A model generated the notes under the pieces. It worked only from the letters and a program-made list of their open reading frames with translations. It was not told the DNA's origin and did no database searches. The translations under genes were made by a program, and so were the position numbers. Of a stretch of DNA of 64,000 nt, positions 34,662 to 46,026 are shown one piece after another; within the stretch, counting starts at the first letter, position 1, and each line of letters begins with the position of its first letter. Source of the DNA: Portulaca oleracea (taxonomy: Eukaryota; Streptophyta; Magnoliopsida; Caryophyllales; Portulacaceae); assembly GCA_029582165.1 (NCBI GenBank), contig CM055886.1, positions 22,816,669 through 22,880,668 of the forward strand, given 5' to 3'.

Positions 34662-36406
34662 CTCTCCACCTTGGACCATGATCCGAGTTATCAGTCCAAA
34701 TAAAACCCTTGATTGTCGCCATCAACACGCCCCACTGCATGGCGTAACCCCGCAGGGCTCTTCACATGCTCAAAACACCAACTAAGTGCATACAATGTTC
34801 GAACTTAGCTATAGATAGAGGCTTGGTTAATATATTTGTAGGTAGACCTGGCAATTTTGGACCCAACCCGAAAATCTGACCCAAACCGACTCGCAAAAAA
34901 TGGGTTTTGAAAACGAAATTCCGACCCGAGACCCGAAAATGACCCAACCCAAAGAACCCGGTAAAAAAGGGGTCGGGTTTGGGTCGATCCATTGGGTCAA
35001 ACACTTTAAGTTAAAGTGTTTTGTCAACTTTGGCCTTGTGCAAAAAAATGGGCCCATTTTATGAAAATTAAGGCCCAAAAATAAAATATTGGGTGGCTTT
35101 GGAAAGCTATGCGTAGAGAGAAACATACAAATGAAATAATCAAATAACAAATGACCAAAACAAAACACTAACACTGTCACTCACTCACTCTTTCATTGAA
35201 CTCTCAAACTCCTGCAGTCCCGCCGCTCTTCTCTCTTTCAGTAAAATAGTGTATTATTGTCCAAGGTCAAAGTTCAGTGCATTATTGTCCAATACCCTAA
35301 AAGTTCAGTATATTAACATCCCAAAACCCTAAATATTTCATAAGTACTGTTATTCTTGGATTGTTGACGTAAAGTGCATAATACTTGTATACTTGAAGAT
35401 TGTCAAATTTTGTCCCTTAGGTGTATAGTAATGTGTCTATACAACTATGACATATCGTGATGGTCGAACTTGGAATGGAATGGTACATTACACGGGTGTC
35501 TTTGACTAATTATAATCAATTTTATTAGTTGTAAGTGATTGATTAAAAGGGCGGTCATGACCCGTAAACCCGACCCAAACCGCCCGAAATCGGAATACAC
35601 ATGACCCGTATTTACCCGAACCCGAAATACACCCGACCTATATTTACCCGGACCCGATATACGACCGACACGTAACCCGCCCGCCCGCCCGTATTGACAG
35701 GTCTATTTGCAGGATTATCAGAAGTATGCACATTCTTCACCACAATCTCTCCTACAACAACTATATCTCTAATGAAGTGATACCTTACGCTTATATGCTT
35801 GGTCTTTGAATGATAAGTGTCGTTCTTGGTCAGATGTATAACACTCTGACTGTCTGAATAAACCACGGTTTCACCCTGTGGTACTCCAAGCTCCATTACC
35901 AATCCCCTCAACCAGATGGCCTCCTTCCCTCCTTCCGTCGCAGTAATATATTCAGCCTAAGTAGTAGTAAGGACTGCTATAGACCGAAGTGAAGCTTTCC
36001 AGGACACTTCTTCTCCACACATAGTGAACACGTACCTTGAAATTGAGCGTCTCCTATCCAGATCTCCACCATAATCATCATCAACATAACCTGCAACATC
36101 AGACGTTGTAGCACTACCTCTATCATACAGGATGTCCTTCTCCAAGGTGCCCTTCACATAGCGAAGGATCCACTTCACTCCTTCCCAATGCTCTTTCCCT
36201 GGATTCTGCATATATCTACTCACCACACTAACTGCATGGGATAAGTCAGGTCTAGTGCACACCATAGCATACATCAAACTATCAACTGGACTAGCATGGG
36301 GAATATTAGACATCCTTCTTACCTCCAACTCAGATTTAGGACAATTCTCACCAGACAACTTGAAATGTGCAACTAAGGGTGTTGAAACTGCCTGACAGTT
36401 TCTCAT
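34662..36406 (-). pseudogene. RNase H and C-terminus of element F pol, split by G1
   Basis: 36406-35957 carries SPVDSLMYAMVCTRPDLSHA and the start of RNase H. 35911-35714 carries [25 protein letters not shown] and TSDNPAN. The frame is cut by G1 there and resumes at about 34842 as ILTKPLSIAKFEHCM, the usual Copia ending. There are stops and frame changes near 36410 and 35940. Confidence 0.85.
34843..35705. mobile_element. G1: non-autonomous hAT element
   Basis: Termini TAGACCTGGCAATTT and (inverted) TAGACCTGTCAATAC, flanked by 8-bp duplications TTTGTAGG/TTTGCAGG (34835-34842, 35706-35713; one difference). It is 863 bp. Subterminal runs of ACCCGA/CGGGTC words occur at both ends. There is no transposase. 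An arm of the foldback MITE family (35246-35330) is nested inside. It inserted within the RNase H tail of F. Confidence 0.88.
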
Positions 36407-36412
36407 ATTGAA

Positions 36413-37096
36413 TCATTCCAACACCTTCTCCAGATACCTCTTCTGAGACAGGAACAACTTCCCTGCCTTTTTATCTCTCTGGATCTCCATCCCCAAAATC
36501 TTCTTCGCTGCTCCGAGGTCTTTCATCTCAAACTCCTGATTAAGTTGAGATTTCAACTTCTTTATAAGAGACATGTCCCTGGAGGCAACCATCATATCAT
36601 CAATGTATAATAATAAACAAATGAGAGACCCTTCAAATTTCCTAAAGTACACACAGTTATCGTAGTGACTCCTTGTGTACCCTTGCTCTACCATAAAGGT
36701 ATCAAACCTTTTGTACCACTGCCTGGGTGCCTGTTTAAGTCCATACAACGACTTCCTCAATCTGCACACCTGTTCCTCCTTACCAGGAACGATGAAACCC
36801 TTTGGTTGCCTCATATATTTTCCCTCCTCTAACTCGCCATAGAGGAAAGCTGTCTTCACATCAAGTTGCTCCAACTCCAAGTCAAATAAAGCAACAAAGG
36901 CTAGCAAGGTGCGGATCAACGTATGCCTCACCACTGGCGAGAAAACTTTGTTGTAGTCGATTCCCTCTTTCTGGTTGCAGCCTCTAACCACCAATCTGGT
37001 TTTCCACCTTACACTCTTTACACCAGGGATACCTTCCTTCTTCTTGTACACCCACTTTACAGTAAGAGCTCGTCGCCCTTTAGGCAACTCACACAA
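36413..37096 (-). pseudogene. Reverse transcriptase of element F
   Basis: A 227-codon open stretch with VKWVYKKKEG, ARLVVRG-like [42 protein letters not shown], the catalytic LLLYIDDMM and FEMKDLGAAKKILGMEI. The catalytic Asp pair is intact. A stop separates it from the RNase H part at 36410. Confidence 0.92.
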
Positions 37097-37405
37097 CTCC
37101 TATGTATGATTTTTCTACTGACTCTCCATCTCCTCTTGCATAGCTCCTATCCAGTTTGAGGCACTTGGACAGGAGATGGCCTCCTGATAGGTAGAAGGTT
37201 CATCACCTTCAGGAGTCTCCTCTGCAATACTTAGCGCATATATGATCGTAGCGTTGTCTTCTTCAGTATACCGTGCCGGTCTCCTGATCTCCCTCCTGGG
37301 ATGATTTCATGCTATGCTCGGTTCCTCCTCCACTTGAGGAACATCAGTCTCAATCTCAGGCTCATCAACCTGAGCTGTTTCAGGAGCATTATCAGTAGCT
37401 TGCTC

Positions 37406-38514
37406 CTAATTGCAGGTTCCAATAGCTCCACCTTGAGCCTTAACCTGCTCCACCTCGAACACTACTCTTCCTACATCCTTCTCTTGATTTCCTGCATCAT
37501 CAGAAATACCGGTAGATTCCATTCCAGATAACATAGCAGTTTCATTAAAGGTTGGATCTCTAGATTGTATAACTTTCTTCAAGTCAAGACACCACATTCT
37601 GTATCCCTTAGACTCAGAGCCATAACCTAGAAACATGCATTTAACAGCCCTGGGAGACAATTTCCCCTCATTCACATGGGCATATATAGGACATCCAAAA
37701 ATTCTCAAATTAGAATAATTAACTGGATTACCTGTCCATACTTCCTTTGGAATCTGGTATTCAATAGAGGCGTGAAGTGATATGTTCAGCAGGTAGCAGG
37801 TAGTAGATATCACCTCTACCCAGAACGATTTGTTCTTCCAAATCCATGCATTTGAGATCGAGCATGCAACGGGCTTTCTCCAGGAGTGTCCTGTTGATTC
37901 TTTCAGCTACACCATTTTGCTGAGGCTTACCCACCAGGGTTCGATGCCTAGCAATCCCATGATGCTCGCAGAACTCAGTAAATTCAGAATCAACGAAGTC
38001 CAACCCATTATGTGTCTTGAGTTTCTTTATTTTCTTACCTGTAAGGTTCTCCACCAAAGCTATGAACTTCTTGAAATATGAGAATGTCTCATTCTTGTGT
38101 CGCAGGAAATAAACTCAAGTCTTCCTCGATAAGTCATCCACAATGTCAACATATAGCGCTTGCCACCCAGTGATGGAACTCTAGCTGGACCCCACATATC
38201 TGAATGAATATAGTCAAGGATCCGTGCCGTTGTATGCTTAGCCCTGCAGAAACTGACCCTCTTCTGTTTCCCATAGACACAGTGGTTACAAAACTCCAGC
38301 TTGCCGATTTGTGTGCCTCCAAGATATCCCTTCTTGCTCAGCATTGAAATTCTCTTCTCTCCTATGTGGCCTAGTGTCATATGCCACAGCTTTGCATTGT
38401 CGAACTCATTAAGATTTTAAATTGTTGTTGCAATTCTTGTTACTATAAACCCCTGTAGGATGTATAGGTTGCCCTTCCTGATTCCCTTCATTAGAACCAT
38501 GGAACCCCTACACA
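37406..38514 (-). pseudogene. GAG-pre-integrase and integrase of element F
   Basis: Reads LWHMTLGHIGEKRISMLSKK and CNHCVYGKQKR (HHCC finger, 38380-38270), SDMWGPARVPSLGGKRYM (first catalytic Asp region), KTHNGLDF (38010) and NGVAERINRTLLEKAR (Glu). The second catalytic Asp, normally in a TDNG context, reads THNG, so the core would be inactive. The C-terminal part GCPIYAHVNEGKLSPRAVKCMFLGY is at 37406-37720. Frame changes at about 38060 and 37790, plus stops upstream. Confidence 0.88.
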
Positions 38515-39031
38515 TAGGCCTGGCAGTTTCTGACGCAACCCGATAACCCGACCCGAACCCGCTCGAAAGTTCTGAGTTTTGAACACGATTTTTTCAACGA
38601 AACCCGAAATACACCGAACCCGAAAATTAGCGGGTCAAACCCGACTCGCCAGTTTGACCCGAAAAATTAACTTTTTAACTTCAACTTTATTAAAATTTGC
38701 GACTTTTCATTAAAATTTTTAACTATTAAATTATAAGCGCCACTCATTTATTTGTTATTTCTCTAATTTAAGTTGAAATAGTTATAATAATCTATCGTTA
38801 CTAGACGATAATCATATTTTATTATGTATACTGTACAAAAAGTGGTATTTAGAGACCATTTTGTTAAAAGAAAAAGCGGGAAAATGCCGCAATCATAACC
38901 TGTTGGGTTGACCCGAAACCGAAATACACCACCCGTATTTTCCCGAACCCGAAATACACCCGACCCGTATTTACCCGAACCCGATATACGACCGACCCGA
39001 AACTGCCCGCCCGCCCGAATTGGCAGGTCTA
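38515..39031. mobile_element. G2: non-autonomous hAT element
   Basis: Termini TAGGCCTGGCAGTTT and (inverted) TAGACCTGCCAATTC, flanked by CCTACACA/CCTGCACA (8 bp, one difference). It is 517 bp with subterminal GACCCGAACCCG runs and no gene. Same family as G1 and H by terminus. Inserted between the protease and pre-integrase parts of F. Confidence 0.9.
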
Positions 39032-40291
39032 CCTGCACACTTTCAAGACACCTTCTTCTCCTTTGTACCTGCAACCGTTAGCCTCAAGAGTACCCAAAGA
39101 AATCAAATTGCTACCGTTAGCCTCAAGAGTACCCAAAGAAATCAAATTGCGGGTCATGTTAGGGATATGAAAAACCTCCTTCAGAGTTCTAACGATGCCA
39201 TCGTGAGTTCTGATTTTGATGCTGCCGATTCCTGCAACCTTGCAGGCTGTGTCGTTACCCATGATTACGATGCCGGTGTCAACACTCTCATAGGATTCGA
39301 ACCAATCCTTATAAGGACACATATGACAGGTGTACCCCGTATCAACAACCCGCTCATCTCTAGCTATCCTACTTGATGTGGTAGCCAATGCATCATCCGT
39401 AACTACAAACCCATCACCATTTGACTCGGACTCAACACAGTTTGAGGTATCAGGTTTGGTGTGGTTATCCTTACTACCCTACTTCTAGTCTCTCTGCTTA
39501 GTCCAACAATCATTCTCTGTATGCCCCATCTTACCACAGTAATTACACTTATTGTCCTTGTGAGGATTCCCAGACTTTGAACGGTGTTTAAACTCCCCTC
39601 TAGACTCGTTTCCCCTACGATCATTATTCCTTCCCTTTACTATCAAGGCATCACTACCCTGGTCTTCACCCTCAATATCAAATTTCTCCTTAGACAGTAA
39701 ACTGGCCTTTACTTCACTAAGGTTAAGGACATCACGGTTCCCATACAACATGATCTCCATAAATTGTTTATGTGATGCAGGTAGGGACATGATTAAGTGT
39801 AAAGCCTCATCCTCATCAGTGTGTTTCACATCCATTGATTCTAACTCACTAATAATAGAATCAAATTCACTAATATGTGCTTGCATAGAAGTACATGTGG
39901 GAATTCGCAGCCTGTAGAGCTTCTCCTTCATTTGGTACTTGTTCGCAAGACTCTTTGACATGTACAACTCTTCCAATTTGGTCCAAAGCTCCCGAGGTTT
40001 CTCGATATGCATCACTTCTCTCTAAATATGCTCTGCCAAACACAGTTGAATCCCTGCCAGGGCCTTATCTTCCAGCTTCTTCTACTCCCTTGGACTCAAG
40101 TTACCCTTGATCTCCTTTTGAAGCTTTTTGAAATCTTCATCGCTCATAGTTTCATCAGTCTTCGTGTCGAGATACTCAATCACATCTCATAACCTGTGCT
40201 GAATCAGGACCACCTTCATCTGCATTCTCCATATAGTGAAACTCCTCGTTCAATCGAATTTTGGAATATCGCACTTCAAGATTGAAGTCAT
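39032..40291 (-). pseudogene. Gag and protease of element F
   Basis: The start is ATG at 40289-40291 (MTSILKCDIPKFD), nine bases past the primer-binding site; a stop follows KFD and several more occur before 40015. Gag at 40015-39485 includes LWTKLEELYMSKSLANKYQM and the knuckle CNYCGKMGHTENDC. The protease (39388-39032) has VVDTGYTCHM with D-T-G intact. A 39-bp tandem duplication (about 39075-39150) repeats SNLISLGTLEANG. Confidence 0.88.
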
Positions 40292-40299
40292 CTCCACCT

Positions 40300-40312
40300 A
40301 GCTCTGATGCCA
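40300..40312 (-). other. Primer-binding site of element F
   Basis: TGGCATCAGAGCT on the minus strand, one base different from the initiator-tRNA-Met match used by elements B, C and I, two bases from the LTR at 40315. Confidence 0.85.
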
Positions 40313-40314
40313 CT

Positions 40315-40689
40315 TGTTAGGGAAAAAGTAAGTAATTGCGAGGTTACAGCAGAAGCGAAAATAATTGAGATGACGGATACGACAAAATTCAACAACGGAA
40401 ATAAGAGTGATAAAATCAAACACCAGATTTATGTGGGAAACCAAAGAACTCAGAGAAAAACCCACGGACGGCGACTGCTAGAAAATAATCCAATTTCAGA
40501 AAAAGAAGGAATACAACCTGATCACTATCATAGGGTGTGATGTGATCGCCAAACGAGATTACAATATAAATCTTTCACACACACTCAACTAACAATCTCT
40601 CAGGATACACTAGGAAGATATTGGTGAGACTCACTCTCTCACAATATTTTCTCTCTCTCTCTTGCTCTGGTGATTTTGGTGGAGAAAAC
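40315..40689 (-). repeat. 5' LTR of element F, inner part
   Basis: Matches 34129 onwards of the 3' LTR up to 'ggagaaaac', where H is inserted. The outer part is at 45412-45579. Confidence 0.9.
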
Positions 40690-41042
40690 TAAAATAAATC
40701 CAGAAAAATAAAATAAAGTAGCAGTTGCACTCCACCTTGTCACACCTATCCTACTTGAAAGTTTGAACCCAAGAACTCTCCAGCAAGTACCAAATGAATG
40801 GAGAAACAAATAGAAATCAAGGAAGACAGGAAACTCAGAAAGGAAAAAATGAAACAAATGATGGAGGGCCCTTGTAATTGACTGCTTAAGCTAGATTTAA
40901 GCCCCAACTAGGTGCTAATCAGACTTATGGATACACTAGATACAACCTCATTTGTTTGGTTGCTTGTTTTGTTGGATTTGTATTTTGCTATTTTAGTCTT
41001 GATTTTAGTCTAAATGGTCTTGATATTTCTATCTCAGTGAGA

Positions 41043-43288
41043 ATGGGAGATATGTCATTCGAGAACGTTGGTCCCCTCTTTGATGAAGATGAGGAAGATA
41101 CTGTGAATGATTCGCAGCCACCGCAGCCACAGCCACTTCCCGTCCCACAACTAGAGGCTAATGCAATCAGGCGACATACTCGTTCAACACCGCCACCAGC
41201 GGAGCCAACTGATCCCTTAACAAAAAGAAAAAGCGTAGTATGGCGCGAGTTTGAAACAGTAAAGGGATCATTTTACCCAGATGGAAAGGACCGAGCTAGG
41301 TGCAAGCATTGTAAGGGTAAAGCATATCCTTCAGCTTCACATTACGGCACTACCAATTTCAAGAACCACCTAGACAAGTGTGAAGCATACGCTGCATACC
41401 TACAAGCAAAGGCTGCTGGTGATGGTCCAAGCGAGCCCTTCAGGTTTGACCAAAGAATTTATCGTGAAAAAGTGGCAAAAGCGATCATTAAACATGGGTA
41501 TGGTTTTTCATTTGTTGAACATGATGGATATAGGGAAGTTATATCATATGCTAGTGGTAATCGTGCAAGGAATATTACTAGAAATACTGCAAAGTCGGAT
41601 TGCCTAAAAATCCATGGTCATTTCAAAAACCAACTTAAGAAGACATTGTTGGCTATTCCTGGTAGAATTTCCCTTACTAGTGACTTGTGGACTTCATGCA
41701 ATACAGAAGGATATTTGTGTTTGACCGCACACTTTGTAGATTCTTACTGGAAATTACAAAGTACAGTGTTAAGCTTTGTCCACGCGATACCACCACACAC
41801 CGGAACTTTGATGAGTGAAATGGTGTTTAAGCTGATCAAGGAGTGGGGACTTGAGCATAAAAGTTTTTCTATTACATTAGACAATGCTTCAAGTAATGAT
41901 AGAATGCAAGATTTGTTAAAGTCGAAGCTTATTCAAGAGGGGTCTCTATTGTGTTCGATGTGCTGCACATATTCTGAATTTAATTGTTAAGGATGGTTTG
42001 AAGGCCATCGATGTTTGTGTTTCCAAAATTAGAGACATTGTGAAGCATATCAGGGGTTCCGAGTCTCGGTTGTTACACTTTCGTGCAACTGTGGACCGAT
42101 TAAAAATACTGGAAACTAAAGCTTTGTGGTTAGATGTTCCCACAAGGTGGAACTCTACATACCTAATGTTAGACAGAGCACTTAGGTACCGTAAAGCTTT
42201 TTCTAGGTTATATCAAGAGGATGAAGATCTCTCAACATCAATTTCGGATGAGGATTGGGGAAAGGTCTCACGAATCCATGAGCTTCTTGCACCCTTTTAT
42301 GACATTACTGAGTTGTTCTCGGGTACACAATATCCTACATCGAATTTGTACTTTGAACAAGTATATTTCATGGACAGGTTCTTGAAAGAGCAGTCAATGA
42401 ATTATAGGGACCCAGTGATTAGTGAAATGGTGGAACGAATGAGGAGTAAATTTGTAAAATATTGGTCTGAATATACTATGATATTTACTTTTGCATCAAT
42501 TCTTGATCCTCGACACAAGATGGTGACCATAACGAAGTGTTATAAGAAGTTGTATGAGGAGCCAGAAGCCACTATGAAGGTGGGCAAAGTTCTTTCCAAT
42601 TTACGGCTTCTTTTTACAGAGTTTGAGAGAGATACTGTTCCTCCCACCAACGTCACATCAACTAGCGCCTCGATCCTTCCATCTCCCCCTCGCAAGAGAA
42701 CGTTCAATTATCGAGATGTATGTCTTTTATATTTATTTATGGTTCTTAACTAACAACGTCATTAATTTAAGTGACAAATGTATTAGTGATTCTAATATTG
42801 TCTTTCTTTTAGGAACTTAATGAAGATGAAGACTCCTCAACCGTTGTTGGCCCTAATAGTTTGCTAGATCGATATCTGCAAGATACTAAGCTTGATCGCA
42901 ATTCTAAGTTGGATATTCTTGATTTTTGGAAAGGAAAGGCCGAAGAGTACAAGGAACTCTCTCTCATGGCTAGAGATATTCTGAGTGTACCACTCACTAC
43001 GGTTGCTTCAGAGTCTACATTTAGCATTGGTGGTAGAGTTTTGGACAAATGGAAAAGCTCCTACCTTCCTGAAAATGCAGAAGCTTTGATAACTACTCAA
43101 AGTTGGTTGTATGGTTTTGAATGTAAGTATTCTGTTTGTACATTTGTTTTCCTATTTATATTTTTTTGTAATTTTATTAATTATTAACAGCTTTTGTTGT
43201 GTACTTAACTTTAGCAATTGGAGAATGTGAATATATTGGAGATGAGGTGGACTGGATTCAATCTCGAAGCACTGAATGTTTTTCTTAG
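41043..43288 (+). pseudogene. hAT transposase of element H (three exons, one frameshift)
   Basis: The start ATG at 41043 (MGDMSFENVG) is preferred to the in-frame ATG at 40956, because a pyrimidine-rich stretch ending in AG (about 41002) suggests a 5' intron. Residues about 67-113 form a BED zinc finger (W67, C87, C90, H109, C113). The catalytic domain has SLTSDLWTS and LDNASSND. A one-base frameshift near 41938 breaks the run to RCAAHILNLIVKDGL. Then come LDVPTRWNSTYLML, FTFASILDPRHKM and, in exon 2, the C-terminal dimerisation region (WKGKAEEY, PLTTVASESTFSIGGRVLD). Likely introns: 42718-42812 (GTATGT...TTTTAG, phase 0) and 43123-43214 (GTAAGT...TTTAG, phase 1). Exon 3 ends EVDWIQSRSTECFS. 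It would be about 690 residues, one frameshift from complete. Confidence 0.85.
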
Positions 43289-44884
43289 GAATAGTTTTGA
43301 CTTTTGAGGTATGTTTTCTATGGTCCTATATTTTTCTGTTTCTTTGACAGTTATGGTAATCCCTTATTTACTGCATTTATCTGGAAATATGAAGCAATTT
43401 CCCATTATAAGTACTACAAATAGTCAAGTGCTACATACTTTCCCATAATCTGGTCAGAAACAGACTACGATGGTGGAAGGAGTTGGTGGACCAAGGTCTA
43501 TCCTATAAACATAAGAGATGGTCGGAGTTGGATGAAATTGGAACCTCATTTGTCCTATCAAAATAACTGGCTTCAAATATAGAAAGTTCAAGTTATGTTA
43601 TATATCAAATTTTTGATGCACCTTTTTGGGCCTATTCATGTAAGCTTGGCATAGTTGCATTTTTACCTTGAACCACAGAAAGAACATGACAGCTCAGCTA
43701 TCTTAGGGTGCCAACTGTTGCACTGCTTGCCTTTGGAGATGGTGACAAATGAAAATGTGGATTGGTTTGAGTGGCTGGACACTAGTTAATAAATAAGATT
43801 CATGTAATGCATGGTCCATTCTGTTATGTTACAACTGTGTAGTATATAGTCCGTCTTCATTGCTATAAAAGGTAATTGATCTAGCATTCAGGTGGGTCAA
43901 GATGCTTCACTTTCATGACCAACAATTATCCTTCAGTCTTATTGCATTTCTGCCATGCCTGACTCCCTTATAGTTATAGCCAAAATGTTGCCATTAGGAA
44001 AAATAAAACATGAGTATATAAGTCAATTCTCTAAATTTGGATTTGAATGCTTTGCTGTCCCTGATTGCCCTTTTATCTTTTTATCTTTTCCAGAGAGGGC
44101 TCTCTACAAACTGTTTAGACACACATACTGGAAAAACTAATTTAGCTTTGACTTCGTTCATTCTAATTGCAGATCACTGGTGTACCAGATGTAGTAAAGA
44201 AAGCTATCAAGTCTGTTTCTGACCAGATTATGGAAAATTCACCTCATGATCAATTTTCCCATTATAAGTACTACGAAGCATTTTTCTGTTTCTGTTTGTC
44301 TATTCTTCCTGGTCAAACATAAAGCACTACAAATAGTAATGTGCTACATACTTTCCCATTATAAGTATATAGATTATTATTGTTTTGTCTATGTTTTAAC
44401 TTGTTACTCACACGATTTTATTGTTTCTGGTAGGCATGAAGGAGCTTACTTTATAGCAACCAATACTTGCTATTGATGAAACTATGTTGGATGATCTGAT
44501 CTCATTCTAATCTAGGGTTGTGCTTTATGTGTAGAAGACTTGAAGCTATGAACTATTGCTTTTGGGTGCTTATGTTGTATAATGTTAGCCATAATGGCAT
44601 GGATTGTAGTAGACTAGGTCTCTTGGAACTTATTTATGTTGGAGACTTGTTGAAATTTGTTGGGATTTTATGTAATGCTTCTATCCATGATGTGATGACT
44701 AATGATGGTGTGGATTTGGATTGTAATGTAAGACAGGTTAATGACTTAATGGTTACGTATTGTTGCTGGCTGCTGCCCTATTTATTTAGTATTTTAGTTA
44801 CAGCTCAATCCACTGTACAGGTTATTTACAGCTCAATCCACTGTACATTTTTTATTCTAATTGGTCGAATTAAAATAGGGTCGG
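43289..44884. other. Non-coding 3' part of hAT element H
   Basis: No gene supported. A word around CCCATTATAAGTACTACAAATAG...GTGCTACATACTTTCCCAT occurs near 43394-43445 and again near 44258-44365. A ~22-bp direct repeat containing CAGCTCAATCCACTGTACA is at about 44800-44848. The frame at 44518-44889 has no recognisable motif. Confidence 0.55.
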
Positions 44885-45411
44885 CTTAGTTCGGTTCTAT
44901 TTCGAGTCGAATGTGCGTCGAGCCGGGTGAAACTCCGTACGGGCAATTTTCAAATTCGGGATAAATCAAATTTGACGAGTAAAATTCGGTTCGAGCAATT
45001 TTCGGATTCGGGTTAAATCGGATTTGGCTTGGCTCGGTCGGAAGTGGCTCGGGTCAGATAAAATTCAGTTCGGGCAATTTCGGATTCGGGTTAACTCGGA
45101 TTTGACAATGCTCGGGTCGGGATCGGATCGGATAATATTATTTCGGATATGGCTCGGGTCAGGTAAAAATCAATTTGGGCAATTTCGGATTCGGGTTAAC
45201 TCGGATTTGGCAATGCTCGGGTCGGGTTCGGATTGGATCGGATTATTTCGGATCTCTTTCTTCTTCGGTAAAATTCGGGTTGAGATTCGGATCGGATTCG
45301 GGGTCGGATTATTTCGGGTTCGGATCAAGACCGGATCATCCATTTCGATGTCGGATCGGATTCAGATTCGGATTTTTCGGATCGGATCTCGGATCAGCTT
45401 TGCCAGGTCTA

Positions 45412-45579
45412 GAGAAAACTGAACCCTCTTTATAGGGCGGCTAGGAGAAAAATAGAGTTAGATTAAAACTCAAATAACAACAAGTAAAATCTGACTGGAA
45501 GAGGGAATTAGAATTATATTAAAACTGTATCCTCTGTCGTTTTGGACCTTAGCGGATCCAGTGGGCCATAAACCCAACA
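45412..45579 (-). repeat. 5' LTR of element F, outer part
   Basis: Continues the LTR after H (GAACCCTCTTTATAGGGCGGC ... CCCAACA). Here the TATA region reads CTCTTTATAG rather than CTATTTATAG. Confidence 0.88.
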
Positions 45580-46026
45580 ATATCAATAGTCGATGAACCG
45601 ACTGAATTTCAAAAGTCAGACTCACCACGGACAATGCACGAGTCACCACAATCTTTGCTCATGTCAACACCGCCCGTGATGAAACACCACGGCCAGTGTT
45701 GCCTCAAAGCTCTCAATTCACGCTCTATGGTTGCCAACACGATCCATGCTGGCCATTTTGGCATCCGTGGCAACTCATTTCCGGGTCAACTCAATACTTT
45801 GGCTTGGGAGGATCCCATTCTTGCTTTTCATCTCTCTTATGATTATCACTTGGATGGAATTGCTCAGTTTTCATACAAATGCTTTCAAGTTCCTACAAAA
45901 ACCAATCAAACTCCAAACCAAGCATAATATGGAAAATGCTGGTATAAAATAACACATTCACATCAAATATCACCCTGATTCACATCAAAATATCCAAGTT
46001 CACATATATACAAAATACACTTATCA
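45580..46026 (-). repeat. LTR of element A2, U3 side
   Basis: On the minus strand it starts TGATAAGTGTATTT directly after the polypurine tract and runs to the F insertion point. It contains CACCACGG/CCGTG-type words (about 45622-45700), the counterpart of the U3 palindromes in family A. Confidence 0.75.

Larger units (their letters stand above)
40690..45411 (+). mobile_element. H: hAT DNA transposon with near-complete transposase gene
   Basis: Flanked by a perfect 8-bp duplication GAGAAAAC (40682-40689, 45412-45419) within F's 5' LTR; F's other LTR has the sequence only once. The right end, inverted, reads TAGACCTGGCAAAGC, the terminus of G1 and G2. The left end reads TAAAATAAATCC and matches only at TA, so it is altered or of different origin. 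Subterminal TCGGATTCGGGTTAACTCGGAT-type words fill about 44885-45400. It encodes a BED-finger hAT transposase. Confidence 0.88.
34129..45579 (-). mobile_element. Element F: Ty1/Copia retrotransposon with three hAT insertions
   Basis: The 3' LTR is at 34129-34661 (533 bp, TGTTAGG...CCCAACA). The 5' LTR is at 40315-45579, interrupted by hAT element H (40690-45411). The coding region runs on the minus strand from gag (40291) to the RNase H tail (about 34770). The primer-binding site TGGCATCAGAGCT is at 40300-40312 and the polypurine tract at 34662-34677. Flanks ACATC/ATATC are a 5-bp duplication with one change. G1 (34843-35705) and G2 (38515-39031) lie inside pol. Confidence 0.9.

Noticed and set aside
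45024..45435. Frames 45024-45422 and 45175-45435 rich in FGFG/IRIG repeats as a repeat protein
   Set aside because: They arise from the subterminal TCGGATTCGGGT repeats of hAT element H.
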